A stretch of DNA of 23,715 nt, taken from the NCBI GenBank assembly GCA_030037185.1, contig JASHRR010001358.1, forward strand, positions 1-23,715, written 5' to 3'. Source of the DNA: Xanthobacteraceae bacterium (GTDB lineage Bacteria; Pseudomonadota; Alphaproteobacteria; Rhizobiales; Xanthobacteraceae). A program made the translations under genes and the position numbers. Of this stretch, positions 7,783-14,911 are shown piece after piece. Under the pieces are notes generated by a model. It was not told where the DNA came from. It did no database searches and saw nothing but the letters and a program-made list of their open reading frames with translations. The number at the start of each line of letters is the position of its first letter. The stretch's first letter is position 1.

Positions 7783-8235
7783 CTAGCGCTCGCTCGCCAC
7801 GAGCGCGTTGGCGACGATTTCAGCGAGACCCGCGGTGGTGTCGAGGCCCGCAATTGCGGCCGGGTCGAGCCACACCGCCTCGGAAAGCTCGTCGCTGAGC
7901 ACGGGTTCGCCCGCGATCCACCTCGCCGCAAAAGGCAAAATAACGAAATGCCGTTCGATCCGGCCCTCGTCATCCCGCGCGATGGCTTCGCGATAACCGG
8001 CAAGCGCCACCGGCTCGACAACGAGCGCGGTCTCCTCCCGCACTTCGCGCACCACCGCGTCGAGAAGCGTTTCGCCGAGCTCGACGCCGCCGCCCGGCAG
8101 CGTGTAAAGGCCCACCGCCGGCGACCGGGCGCGACGCACGATCAGCACCTTGCCGTCGCGGATGATAGCGGCGCTCACCGCCAGGATTGGTCTCGCGGGA
8201 TAGGCTCTGTTGTCCGCCCCTATGTTTGAAATCAT
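7783..8235 (-). CDS. Nudix hydrolase, MutT/ADP-ribose pyrophosphatase-like (150 aa)
   Basis: Small cytoplasmic Nudix enzyme. The Nudix box is complete at residues 49-71: G49-x5-E55-x7-R63-E64-V65-x-E67-E68-T-A70-L71, with alanine in place of the usual glycine at position 70, a common variant. The preceding RPILAVSAAIIRDGKVLIVRRA and LYTLPGGGVELGE segments are typical of the MutT/NudF-like branch. The start is uncertain: the frame opens at a GTG at 8259, but the ATG at 8235 gives the usual family N-terminus. Neither has a strong ribosome site, although the sequence just upstream is AT-rich and promoter-like. The gene is convergent with the lactamase gene. Likely role: hydrolysis of a nucleoside-diphosphate derivative; the substrate cannot be read. 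Confidence 0.88.
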   Translation of the reverse strand: MISNIGADNRAYPARPILAVSAAIIRDGKVLIVRRARSPAVGLYTLPGGGVELGETLLDAVVREVREETALVVEPVALAGYREAIARDDEGRIERHFVILPFAARWIAGEPVLSDELSEAVWLDPAAIAGLDTTAGLAEIVANALVASER

Positions 8236-8373
8236 TAGATAATTCTCAATTTTCACCACGTACCCAAGCCTACCCCCACAACCTCAAAAAAATCCCGCCA
8301 AGGGCCCAGGCGTGCCTTGTCAACCCGGGCTGGGCCGCCACCTATGTTGGCCTCCGAAAGAGCGCCAAACACC

Positions 8374-8607
8374 ATGCAACTCATCGTCGTCAAAACCACA
8401 TGGGACGCTGAGGCAAGCCTCTGGGTGGCCGAAAGCGAAGACCTGCCCTGATCACGGAAAGCCGATACGCTGGAGGCATTGCAAGCCAAGCGGCCAGGCA
8501 TCGTCCAAGACCTGCTTGAGGCGGATGACGACGGCCAGCAGGTTGAGGTTCCGGTCGAACTAATAGCACACGCCTCAAGCCGCGTAACCGTTCGGTTGCA
8601 CGATTGA
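8374..8607 (+). pseudogene. HicB-type antitoxin (DUF1902) pseudogene
   Basis: The frame from ATG 8374 to TGA 8605-8607 encodes a DUF1902/HicB-like antitoxin interrupted by one in-frame stop. The first 25 codons read VKTTWDAEASLWVAESEDLP, the family's N-terminal strand pair. A TGA then falls at 8449-8451, exactly where relatives have a PGL-x-x-EADT stretch. After it the same frame resumes with KADTLEAL, IVQDLLEADDD and VPVELIAHASSRV, which are family-typical. The local sequence is best explained by loss of about four bases after DLP and gain of one A before GCC GAT, which restores the frame but leaves the stop. A remnant of the toxin partner follows directly. It would have been the DNA-binding or neutralising half of a toxin-antitoxin pair. 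Confidence 0.8.
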
Positions 8608-8749
8608 ACGATTACCCCCGGCCGTAAAAGAAGATCCTTCGCGGACTGCTGGTTTGTCCGGCACGGCCGAGGTGACCATCAGGTTTGGAGAGCCCTTGTC
8701 AAGCCGCGAGCCATGCGCCGGTCTTCTGCGAGCCATGTCCTGCTCATCC
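8605..8749 (+). pseudogene. HicA-like toxin remnant
   Basis: Directly after the antitoxin remnant, overlapping its stop, a frame beginning with TTG reads LNDYPRP, then a TAA, then KKILR. After a +1 shift it continues DCWFVRHGRGDHQVW from 8644. This matches the HicA pattern, a short helix followed by xWFVRxGKGSHxIW with the catalytic histidine. The stretch that follows (KPRAMRRSSASHVLL) may be a worn version of the KSRHTANAIL helix. Start codon lost, stop and frameshift present: not functional. HicA toxins are small double-stranded-RNA-binding-fold mRNA nucleases. Order (antitoxin first) and close spacing are as in intact DUF1902/HicA pairs. Confidence 0.6.
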
Positions 8750-9055
8750 GCATCGTCTCGCTTGCGGCGGCGGCGTTCGATTTCGCGATCGAGCGCATCT
8801 GCGATTTTTTGGGCGGTCTCTGGGTTCATGGCGAATCAAGAACAACACATGCGCCGATGAAATCGCATCGATACGACAGTTCGCGACACCGTACCGCAAA
8901 CCTGCCTGCGGGGAAGGGCGAACCCCTTGGCCGTTTTTCCGGAATAACAGCGAATTTATTCTTCGGAACGCGAACCGAACATGGTTGTGTTGCCGCCGAA
9001 GCACTATGTGAAGGAAAGAACAAAACGGTTTCGGTCAGCCCAGGGAGCTGACATC
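8750..9055. other. Gap after the toxin-antitoxin remnant
   Basis: Nothing here is clearly coding. A minus-strand frame starting at ATG 8829 (MNPETAQKIADALDREIERRRRKR) looks helical and protein-like for ~30 residues but then runs antisense through the toxin remnant and has no ribosome site. The first copy of an imperfect direct repeat (8929-8960) lies near the right end. Confidence 0.3.
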
Positions 9056-9246
9056 ATGGCGTTTCTCGGTTGCAAGACGGCGGACAAGCTTCGCTCGCTC
9101 CTTAGGCGGCAGGAGGCGCTTGTTGGCGGAATCGCTGCGCTGCTCTTGGCTGTGGCGACGGTGGCGGTGACCTACCTTTATTACTGACGATGTTTCATTT
9201 CGGTGAATGGCGGCCGGTTTTTTCGGACATAACAGTGAATTTAATT
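8929..9246. repeat. Imperfect ~32-bp direct repeat bracketing a small ORF
   Basis: The stretch at 8929-8960 and the stretch at 9212-9246 share GGCCG, a T-run, CGGA, ATAACAG, GAATTTA and TT in the same order with only a few substitutions and single-base indels. The copies are in direct orientation about 283 nt apart. Both have the form GGCCG-T(5-6)-CGGA-ATAACAGxGAATTTA. The interval contains the possible 43-residue membrane peptide gene. Confidence 0.55.
9056..9187 (+). CDS. Possible small membrane peptide (43 aa)
   Basis: The ATG at 9056 has a well-placed AGGGAG site (9042-9047, 8-nt spacing). It encodes a short cationic N-terminal part (KTADKLRSLLRRQEA) followed by a single hydrophobic helix (LVGGIAALLLAVATVAVTYLYY) that ends the protein. 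That layout is typical of small single-pass inner-membrane peptides, and the composition differs from the surrounding non-coding frames. The frame is open further up to an ATG at 8981, but that start has no clear ribosome site. No homologue is recognised. The small size, the location just after a decayed toxin-antitoxin pair, and the direct repeats on either side allow type-I-toxin-like or stress-peptide ideas, none of which is demonstrated. Confidence 0.45.
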   Translation: MAFLGCKTADKLRSLLRRQEALVGGIAALLLAVATVAVTYLYY

Positions 9247-9485
9247 GGTCCCGGGTGTACGCGCCGGAAACGTAACGATGCAATCGCATATATGCTACTC
9301 ATGGTAGCATTATAAAAAGTAATCAAACGCCAGAGGCAACCAGCGACGTTCTCTGCGCGTCCGCTCGGCCTTTTACATGAAGAAATTCGCGAAGTCGTAA
9401 TATTCCGATCGGTCCCTTTTTCTGGCATCTGCAAAACCTGGACGGCTATCCGTGTTCGAGCAGGTGAACCACTGCCGTCTGACGG
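9188..9485. other. AT-richer gap with a short hairpin (9292-9310)
   Basis: No gene is supported in this stretch. It contains the second copy of the direct repeat and a 7-bp perfect hairpin, ATGCTAC (9292-9298) and GTAGCAT (9304-9310), with a 5-nt loop. On the minus strand the bases just outside the hairpin read TATAAT (9311-9316 region), a perfect -10-like hexamer, with TTGCCT 19 nt upstream of it, but no gene follows in a position to use it. Confidence 0.35.
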
Positions 9486-9734
9486 TCACGAGGCTGGCAG
9501 TTTGACCCGCCTCGTCGCCTTGGGCCCCGCCACAGCACCAACCGTGGACCGTTCATCCGCCCGCCCGATACGCCTGCACACAATCGGCGTAGCTGGGTCA
9601 ACGTTTTCGGATAACAGGACCCGTGCCGCCGCTTGGAATGGTTGGTCCGATACCGCGACCACTCGACCGCCGACCATGGCCCGGAATTGGTCCCGACCGG
9701 CCGGATAGACCGTGATTTGCAGCGCTGGGAGCAT
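9486..9734 (-). CDS. Conserved small protein of unknown function, Bradyrhizobium-type family (82 aa)
   Basis: A short soluble protein, LPALQITVYPAG...QFRAMVGGRVVAVSDQPFQAAARVLLSENVDPATPIVCRRIGR. The pattern of an N-terminal beta strand, a G-R-V/L-V strand, then PFxxAARxLLxExVDPxTP is one I recognise from many small uncharacterised Bradyrhizobium proteins. The start at 9734 is set by an excellent GGAGGT site 6 nt upstream, which excludes the longer Arg/Pro-rich frame reaching 9989. The stop is at 9486-9488. It stands alone, transcribed toward the decayed toxin-antitoxin remnant, with a 7-bp dyad just ahead of the ribosome site. Function is unknown. Intact signals and sequence in an otherwise eroded region suggest it is maintained. 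Confidence 0.75.
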   Translation of the reverse strand: MLPALQITVYPAGRDQFRAMVGGRVVAVSDQPFQAAARVLLSENVDPATPIVCRRIGRADERSTVGAVAGPKATRRVKLPAS

Positions 9735-9752
9735 ATGGTGACCTCCGACGGT

Positions 9753-9773
9753 AATGTGGGTGTATTCCACATT
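9753..9773 (-). promoter_or_regulatory. 7-bp dyad upstream of the 82-aa gene
   Basis: AATGTGG (9753-9759) and CCACATT (9767-9773) are perfect inverted copies separated by 7 nt. The dyad ends about 6 nt before the GGAGGT ribosome site (9741-9746 on the minus strand), so it could be a repressor site or a 5'-UTR hairpin controlling translation. Confidence 0.4.
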
Positions 9774-10688
9774 TGGCGGTGACCTTCCTGCCAAGCCAGA
9801 GCTACGCGACGCTACGTCCCGTTCTGCGGCGTCCGTGTAGGTCTCCCCAGGCGTCTGTCCGGCGGTGAGCTGCGAAAATCCACCACGATTGTGTAAGCCG
9901 CGCCGTAACGGGATCTGGGTGGCGCCAGTCGCCGGTGCGTTTTCCCGACGCGAAGGCGCGAGGACCGCATTCGGCCCGGGCGGCTCCACCGGGCTGATCT
10001 ATCGAAACGCGACTGGATTGTGATACATACAAACAGAAAAAAACCGCCCGTGAAACACCAATACTTTCAAATCGGCGGAATTCCGTAAGTCAGAGTGGGT
10101 TTTTGACACAGCCCAGGTTTAACATGGCGAGGTATCGGCTCCTATGCAGGCCAGTGTTGCGTTGCGCCACGCCAACGAGAAGCCGCCGCCGGAGCGGCGA
10201 GCTTGGCAACCGCCGAGCGCAGCGCCTGCACCTCGGTCTCGTCGAGGCGCCAAGGTCTCAAGGTTCAGCAAGCCTGCGGGTCGAACTGCATGGGGCCGCC
10301 ATCAGGACCGCTAATCTGTTGCCCGACATCCACCTTCTCGGCGTAGCGCTCGCACAGTTTGCCGAGGAAGCCATTTCCCGGTGGCAATCTCCAACCTACG
10401 GCTATTGCAAAGCTCAGGCTCGACGTCGGCGGCGCGAGCAAGGAGCCAACCGCCGCACGTCGCTCACGCTGGCGGTCCTGCGCCGTCCCCCACCTTCACG
10501 GCGGCAAGCAGCGGCTCCTACACGGGGACTTGAAGCAATTTACGTCGCGTCGAATCGCTGATAATCCGCAAATTATGGGATTATCATCCGCGCCGCTGAG
10601 CTTACTTGAGCGTCAATGTGGGGAAAGCGGCCTATTGCGCCGGTTCTGCTGTCCGTCACGCATAGCGCTCCTACTCCTGCTCCTACTG
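9774..10688. other. Gene-poor region with a 9-bp inverted repeat
   Basis: About 0.9 kb in which every frame looks like random GC-rich translation (Arg, Pro, Ala runs, no family motif). The one clear structure is the TGATAATCC/GGATTATCA palindrome listed separately. A minus-strand fragment near 10300-10370 (ERYAEKVDVGQQISGPDGGP) resembles part of some DNA-binding or phage-packaging small proteins, but the frame is broken around it. Confidence 0.4.
10559..10586. repeat. Perfect 9-bp AT-rich inverted repeat
   Basis: TGATAATCC (10559-10567) and GGATTATCA (10578-10586) flank a 10-nt centre, GCAAATTATG. It is conspicuously AT-rich against a ~65% GC background and lies about 100 nt beyond the stop of the TRAP protein gene. 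It could be a protein-binding site or a recombination core; no recombinase gene lies in the window. Confidence 0.6.
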
Positions 10689-11699
10689 CTACCCCTCCCC
10701 TGCCCTTTTCTCGCCTGCTCGCGGGAGCGGGTCAGGGAGGGGGCGCGGAGGAGCGTAGGAGGCGGTCGCGGCCGCTCCGGCGAGTGCCAACACGTCATCG
10801 CCGTATTGCCGACGCGCCTCGGTGTAGATCGGCCGTACGGCCGTCGCAAAGGCGCTGTGCTCGTCCGCGGTCAACTCGATGATCTCGCAGCCCGCCGCCG
10901 CAATGGCGGCGCGCGCCTCCTCCTCTTCGCGCACGTGAAGCTCGCGCTGAAAGGCGACCGCGTCGGTGACGGCGTTCCGCATGGCGATTTTAAGATCCTC
11001 TGGCCAGGCGTCGAACGCCGCGCGGTGCACAAAGATCGGCCGGGAGATGTAGAAGTGGCCTGTGAGCGTGTGAAAACGGTGAAACTTGTGGACTCCGTAA
11101 GTGACCGTGTTCGACAGCGGATTCTCCTGGGCGTCGAGTTCGCCCCCGGAGATCATTGCGATCGCCTGCGTGAGGTCCATACGCAACGGCATCGCACCCA
11201 ACAGCTCGAAGGTCCGCTCCTGAACCTTGCTGGGGAGCACTCTGATCCGCATTGCGGCCAGGTCGAGCGGCGTGTGCACCGGCCGCAGGCGGTTCGAGAG
11301 ATGCCGGAACCCGTTCTCGAAGAAACCGAGAATGCGGTAGGCCGCCTGCTCTTCGATCCTGCGCGCCAGCATTTGCCCAAGGGCGCCGTCAATGGCGGCA
11401 CGGGCGTGCGCGGTGGTGCCGAACAGGAATGGGAGATCGACCACGCCAAGCTCGGGGACCCGGTCGGTCAGGTAGCTGCTTGACTGATAACCGAGCGTCA
11501 GCAGTCCGTGCTCTACCAGCCATAAGATGTCCTGGGCCTGGTATCCGAGGTCCATGATGTTCCACACATACTTGATTTCGACGCGGTCGCCGAACTCGGC
11601 CTCCAGCCGATCGCCGATGCGCTTCAAGGCGCGGCTGAAGCCGGTGGTGGGAGGACCGTAGCCCCCCATGCGAATCTGCGGGCGTGCGTCAGTGCTCAT
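10689..11699 (-). CDS. TRAP transporter DctP-like solute-binding protein without signal peptide (336 aa)
   Basis: Solute receptor of the DctP (tripartite ATP-independent periplasmic) family. The C-terminal half carries the family core: LAAMRIRVLPSKVQERTFELLGAMP (148-171), where an Arg of RIRV is the usual carboxylate-binding residue, then DAQENPLSN (189-197). The ATG at 11699 has an AAAGGGG site 4 nt upstream and the protein starts directly at the fold (QIRMGGYGPPTTGFSRALKRIGD). No hydrophobic leader exists here or in the 31-codon open extension above it, so unlike standard DctP proteins it has no visible export signal. The last ~18 residues (RPLPDPLPRAGEKRAGEG, 10689-10745) are encoded by a copy of the dispersed palindromic repeat. 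No DctQ or DctM gene is adjacent. It may be a cytoplasmic binding protein, or a gene that lost its leader. Confidence 0.88.
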   Translation of the reverse strand: MSTDARPQIRMGGYGPPTTGFSRALKRIGDRLEAEFGDRVEIKYVWNIMDLGYQAQDILWLVEHGLLTLGYQSSSYLTDRVPELGVVDLPFLFGTTAHARAAIDGALGQMLARRIEEQAAYRILGFFENGFRHLSNRLRPVHTPLDLAAMRIRVLPSKVQERTFELLGAMPLRMDLTQAIAMISGGELDAQENPLSNTVTYGVHKFHRFHTLTGHFYISRPIFVHRAAFDAWPEDLKIAMRNAVTDAVAFQRELHVREEEEARAAIAAAGCEIIELTADEHSAFATAVRPIYTEARRQYGDDVLALAGAAATASYAPPRPLPDPLPRAGEKRAGEG

Positions 11700-12755
11700 T
11701 TTCCCCTTTGATGATGCGCGTGTTTTTGATGTGTGTCTACCGCTGCTTGATGCTCTAACGGTTTTGGCTGACGGTGAACGGCCGGTCGCCATCGCTATTC
11801 GGCGCCCGCCCGCACAAGCCCCAATGCCTCACAAGCTCCCCAGTACGGCGCTTCCATTTTCGCCGCAAGGACTTTGCGAGAGCGTGGCTTCCGGCGCCTT
11901 GGGACGAGAGGTTTCAAAGCCTATGCGCCTGCCAAAGCTGACAAAGGGCCAGCAGGAAACACCCATACATCAAAGGCAGGCACCTGCGCCGTGATCGTCG
12001 CGAATCTCGCCCCGTCTGAATATCAAAGGGTTGGTGCCAGCAACGAAGCCGGTCTATCGCACCAGAACGGCTGCGCAAAGGTGCGGGCAACGATCGTGTT
12101 GCTGGTGTTCAGCTCGACCAAAGAACGTCAAAGGTACCTTTGAGCCGAAGGAGTTTACCGGTAAGAAGCCGCCTCGCACAACAAAGACAGGGCAAGAAGC
12201 TGACGCTTCCAATTAGCCGAAGCGCTCGCCAAGGTGGATATCCAGTGATCGCCGGCCCCCGTTCGCTCCCGCCCGCAAAGCTTACACTTGTCAGGATGTC
12301 CTCCGAGCAGGTTGCGGGCCTCAAGGAACAGGCTTCTTCACATGGATTGCGCAAGGCCGCGGATGCGACCGGCTGAGACCGGGTGCAGCGTAAAGGAACT
12401 CGCGCAGTAACCGGCGATTTGATGTTCGTTTCTGATGTGGTCGGGATCAGCCCGGAGGTTGCCGATCGGAGCTTGTCATTTCCCGCTATGCCAAAACTAT
12501 CGCAGCAAAGGGTAGACCCGGATGCTGCTCGGACAGGGCCGGGCGAGCGGGGTTACGCCCGTTTTCGAATCGCTCAGAATTGCCGCGAAGAAATGCCGAG
12601 GAGCGGCTCGTTCGTTTGCCCCCGCACCTTGCTGCCCGATGTTCTTTCCCTATCGGCCCAGGGGGCCAAGCGTACTACCGCGACAACCCAGCCATACTCG
12701 ACCGGATGCGCCGGACCGCCGCCTGAAGCATCCGTTCCGAGGACTGAGGTCGATA
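11700..12755. other. About 1 kb without a supported gene
   Basis: No frame here has recognisable family features. One short plus-strand frame ending at 12376 contains VAGLKEQASSHGLRKAADATG, which recalls a helix-turn-helix stub but stops at once. The region separates the TRAP gene from the beta-barrel pseudogene and is probably degraded sequence. No hairpin of note was seen. Confidence 0.45.
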
Positions 12756-13290
12756 TCAGAACTTGTAGTTGGCGCCGATGCGCGCGACGTTTCCCCTGAA
12801 TTCGGTGCTGTGCTTACAAAAGTCCCGGGGAAGCGGCCTGCGTCGTCGCCATAGGTTTGTGCCAGGGTACCGAGATCAAAGTACAGATACTCGGCTCTCA
12901 GCGACCAATTGGGCGTAACCAAGTCCGCCGCCGGCCGCCCAGCCCATCAGCGTCGGGGACGACCCAAGGCTGCCGCAAAAGTTCGGACAGTTGGCAGTAG
13001 CTGAGCCGTGAGTCGATGAAGTCACGGCGGCAGCTGCTCCATACGCGAAGCCGCCGGCCCGATGAGCCAACAGCGAGGGTGTAATTGTGTAGCCCAACCG
13101 GCCTCGCACCGTGCCTAGAAAGCTCCTGGTCCGCGTTTGTGAACCAATCAACCGTAGTACCGGGAGACGTCAAGGAATGTCTCTTGGCGATAGCCGCCGT
13201 CGTCGATATCGGTCTCGATGCCAACAACGAAGGCCCCCGTCTGCCAGTTGTAGCCTGCCTGGACCTCCAACCGCGCCGCTCGGACCGCTG
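12756..13290 (-). pseudogene. Outer-membrane beta-barrel (Omp31/porin-like) pseudogene
   Basis: Fragments of one Rhizobiales-type outer-membrane barrel protein occur in order on the minus strand but in changing frames. From N to C these are VQAGYNWQTGAFVVGIETDI (near 13270-13180), DWFTNADQE (near 13150-13125), LGTVRGRLGYTITPSLL...GGFAYG and MGWAAGGGLGYA (13120-12915), VTPNWSLRAEYLYFDLGTLAQTYGD with AGRFPGTFV (12922-12810), and finally FRGNVARIGANYKF and a stop at 12756-12758. The terminal aromatic NYKF end is the barrel-insertion signal, so the 3' end is original. At least four frame changes are needed to join the pieces, and the signal peptide and first strands are missing. It is clearly dead. 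The 5' side abuts a TnpB remnant. Confidence 0.85.
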
Positions 13291-13343
13291 GCAAGCGACG
13301 AAGAACAATCCCATTCCCAATCAGCGGCGCGATGAGGCCGGGA

Positions 13344-13448
13344 TTAACCGAAAAGAGCAAAGCTCTCGGCGTATTTCTCAAGATTGCGAGCCGCGTTTAG
13401 ATCGCGGTCGCATTCAAAGCCGCAGTCGTCGCACCTGAAGGTGCGTTC
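13344..13448 (-). pseudogene. TnpB (IS200/IS605-type) C-terminal remnant
   Basis: The minus-strand frame ending at 13344 contains ERTFRC followed by CDDCGFECDRDLNAARNL, which is the second half of the TnpB zinc ribbon plus the final RuvC segment (DRDxNAARN) of IS200/IS605 accessory proteins, RNA-guided nucleases related to Cas12. Only about 34 residues are recognisable; the first CxxC pair of the zinc ribbon and everything upstream are missing or scrambled, although the frame remains open to 13607. It is a dead fragment of an insertion element. It lies immediately 5' of the beta-barrel remnant, consistent with an old insertion having removed that gene's start. Confidence 0.75.
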
Positions 13449-13889
13449 GTTGAACCCGGGTCTAAGGACCTGCGGGTGCGCGACGCCAGGTCGGTCTGTC
13501 GTCAATTTCAATCGTAACCGCCGATATCCTTGCGGCGCCGGAACGCCAGGGCTTCGGAGGTACGGTAACACCCACCCGCCGCGACGTCCCGTAGTCTGGG
13601 ACCTCAATTAACGCTACTGATCGCCCAGTGACCGGGGAGACACCGACGGAATAAAGCAATGCAAAGGGCTGCGAGGGTGGACCTTCCTAGGCAGGCCAAA
13701 TCTCTGAAATTTCTAGACATGCTCGGCATGCGCTCTGCTATTCGGCCGAGCTCGGTTGGGACAATATCTACAATGACGTGATGGCGGTCACCATCCGGTC
13801 GTCTCTCATGCTAAAGAGTCTTCGCCAAAAGGGAAAACCAATGTTTGGCGGCCTCAAATCGCAGGGCAACGACTCACAAGGGAGGGAAC
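13449..13889. other. Intergenic region upstream of the first Bug gene
   Basis: No gene is supported. The frame leading into the Bug protein stays open from 13845, and another starts at 13778, but neither precedes the strong ribosome site of the Bug gene in a useful way. The left part probably continues the decayed insertion element. I saw no confident promoter. Confidence 0.4.
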
Positions 13890-14867
13890 ATGCGCAAATT
13901 GATACTCGCCGCCGCTGTATTCGCGGCGAGCGTAGGGGGCGCCAGCCTTGCCCAGGCGCAAACCTATCCGTCGCGCCCCATCATGATGATCGTGCCGCTT
14001 GCGACCGGCGGTTCGACCGACACCATCGCGCGAATCATGGCCGAGGGTATGCGCCCCTTCCTCGGCCAGCCGGTCATCGTCGAAAACGTGACTGGCGCGG
14101 GCGGCTCGATCGGCGTCGGCCGGGTGGTCCGTTCCGCTCCCGACGGCTACACGATCGGCATCGGCCAATGGGGCACCAACATGGCGAACGGAGCGATCTA
14201 CCCCTTGCAGTATGACCTGCTCGCCGATCTCGAGCCGGTCGCCCTGATCGCGAGCCAGCCGTTCCTGATCGTCGCCCGCAAGACCATGCCGGCGAACAGC
14301 CTGCCGGACCTCATCGCCTGGCTGAAGGCCAACGCCGGCAAAGCCTCGGAGGGGAATTCCGGCGTCGGAACCCCGAGCCACGTCGCCGGAATTCTGTTCC
14401 AGAACCTCATCGGGGCGCGTTTCCAGATGGTGCCCTACCGCAGCGCTGGCTTATCGATGCAGGACTTGGTGGCCGGGCAGATCGATGTGCTCCTCGACAC
14501 GCCAGCGACTTCGCTGTCGCAAGTCAATGCCGGCACGCTCAAGGCCTATGCAGTGACGGCCAAGAACAGACTGGCGATCGCGCCTAATATCCCGACGGTG
14601 GACGAAGCCGGACTGCCGGGATTCTACTTCTCGTTCTGGCATGCTTTCTGGGTTCCAAAGGGCACATCGAAAAGCATCGTCGCCAAACTCAACGAGGCCG
14701 TCGTGAATGCGCTCGCCGACCCCGCCGTCCGCAAACGCCTGATCGATATCGCACAGGACATTTTCCCGCGCGAGCAGCTCACGCCGGAGGCGCTGCTCGC
14801 CTATCACAAGGCCGAAATCGACAAATGGTGGCCGATCATCAAGGCGGCAAATATCAAAGCGGAGTGA
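13890..14867 (+). CDS. Bug/TTT-family tripartite tricarboxylate transporter substrate-binding protein (325 aa)
   Basis: Periplasmic receptor of the Bug (TctC) family, which captures carboxylates and similar solutes. Residues 1-23 are a Sec signal peptide (MRKLILAAAVFAASVGGASLAQA). The mature protein begins QTYPSRPIMMIVPLATGGSTDTIARIMAEGM and carries the family's ENVTGAGGSIGVGRVVRSAPDGYTIGIGQ block, then SGVGTPSHVAGILFQ, MVPYRSAGLSMQDLVAGQIDVLLD and IPTVDEAGLPGF. The ATG at 13890 follows GGGAGGG at 13880-13886. Length is normal. No TctA or TctB membrane genes are adjacent, as is usual for the many solitary Bug genes in these bacteria. A perfect 10-bp stem follows its stop after 15 nt. The ligand cannot be read. 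Confidence 0.92.
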   Translation: MRKLILAAAVFAASVGGASLAQAQTYPSRPIMMIVPLATGGSTDTIARIMAEGMRPFLGQPVIVENVTGAGGSIGVGRVVRSAPDGYTIGIGQWGTNMANGAIYPLQYDLLADLEPVALIASQPFLIVARKTMPANSLPDLIAWLKANAGKASEGNSGVGTPSHVAGILFQNLIGARFQMVPYRSAGLSMQDLVAGQIDVLLDTPATSLSQVNAGTLKAYAVTAKNRLAIAPNIPTVDEAGLPGFYFSFWHAFWVPKGTSKSIVAKLNEAVVNALADPAVRKRLIDIAQDIFPREQLTPEALLAYHKAEIDKWWPIIKAANIKAE

Positions 14868-14882
14868 GCGGGCGGGCGCTCT

Positions 14883-14911
14883 TGACCTCTCCTCATTGCG
14901 GGGAGAGGTCA
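14883..14911 (+). terminator. Stem-loop after the first Bug gene
   Basis: TGACCTCTCC (14883-14892) pairs perfectly with GGAGAGGTCA (14902-14911) around a 9-nt loop, starting 15 nt after the Bug stop codon. There is no T-run afterwards, so it may stabilise the 3' end or pause RNA polymerase rather than act as a classical intrinsic terminator. Its CCTCTCC/GGAGAGG core is shared with the other dispersed palindromes. Confidence 0.55.

Noticed and set aside
8575..8829. Minus-strand frame starting MNPETAQKIADALDREIE
   Set aside because: First ~30 residues look helical, but it has no ribosome site and then runs antisense through the HicA remnant, which explains the region better.
10290..10380. Minus-strand fragment ERYAEKVDVGQQISGPDGGP
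   Set aside because: Faintly like phage small-terminase tails, but the surrounding frame is broken and too short to support a call.
10359..11483. Plus-strand frame of 374 codons
   Set aside because: Mostly antisense to the TRAP binding protein; low-complexity Leu-run at the palindromic repeat and no known domain.
12290..12376. Helix-turn-helix-like stub VAGLKEQASSHGLRKAADATG
   Set aside because: Only about 25 residues before a stop, with no ribosome site and no second helix; chance similarity is likely.
13344..13607. TnpB omega-RNA (guide RNA) downstream of the remnant
   Set aside because: Only 34 residues of TnpB survive, and the sequence after the stop runs straight into the barrel pseudogene; no conserved scaffold or element end is visible.
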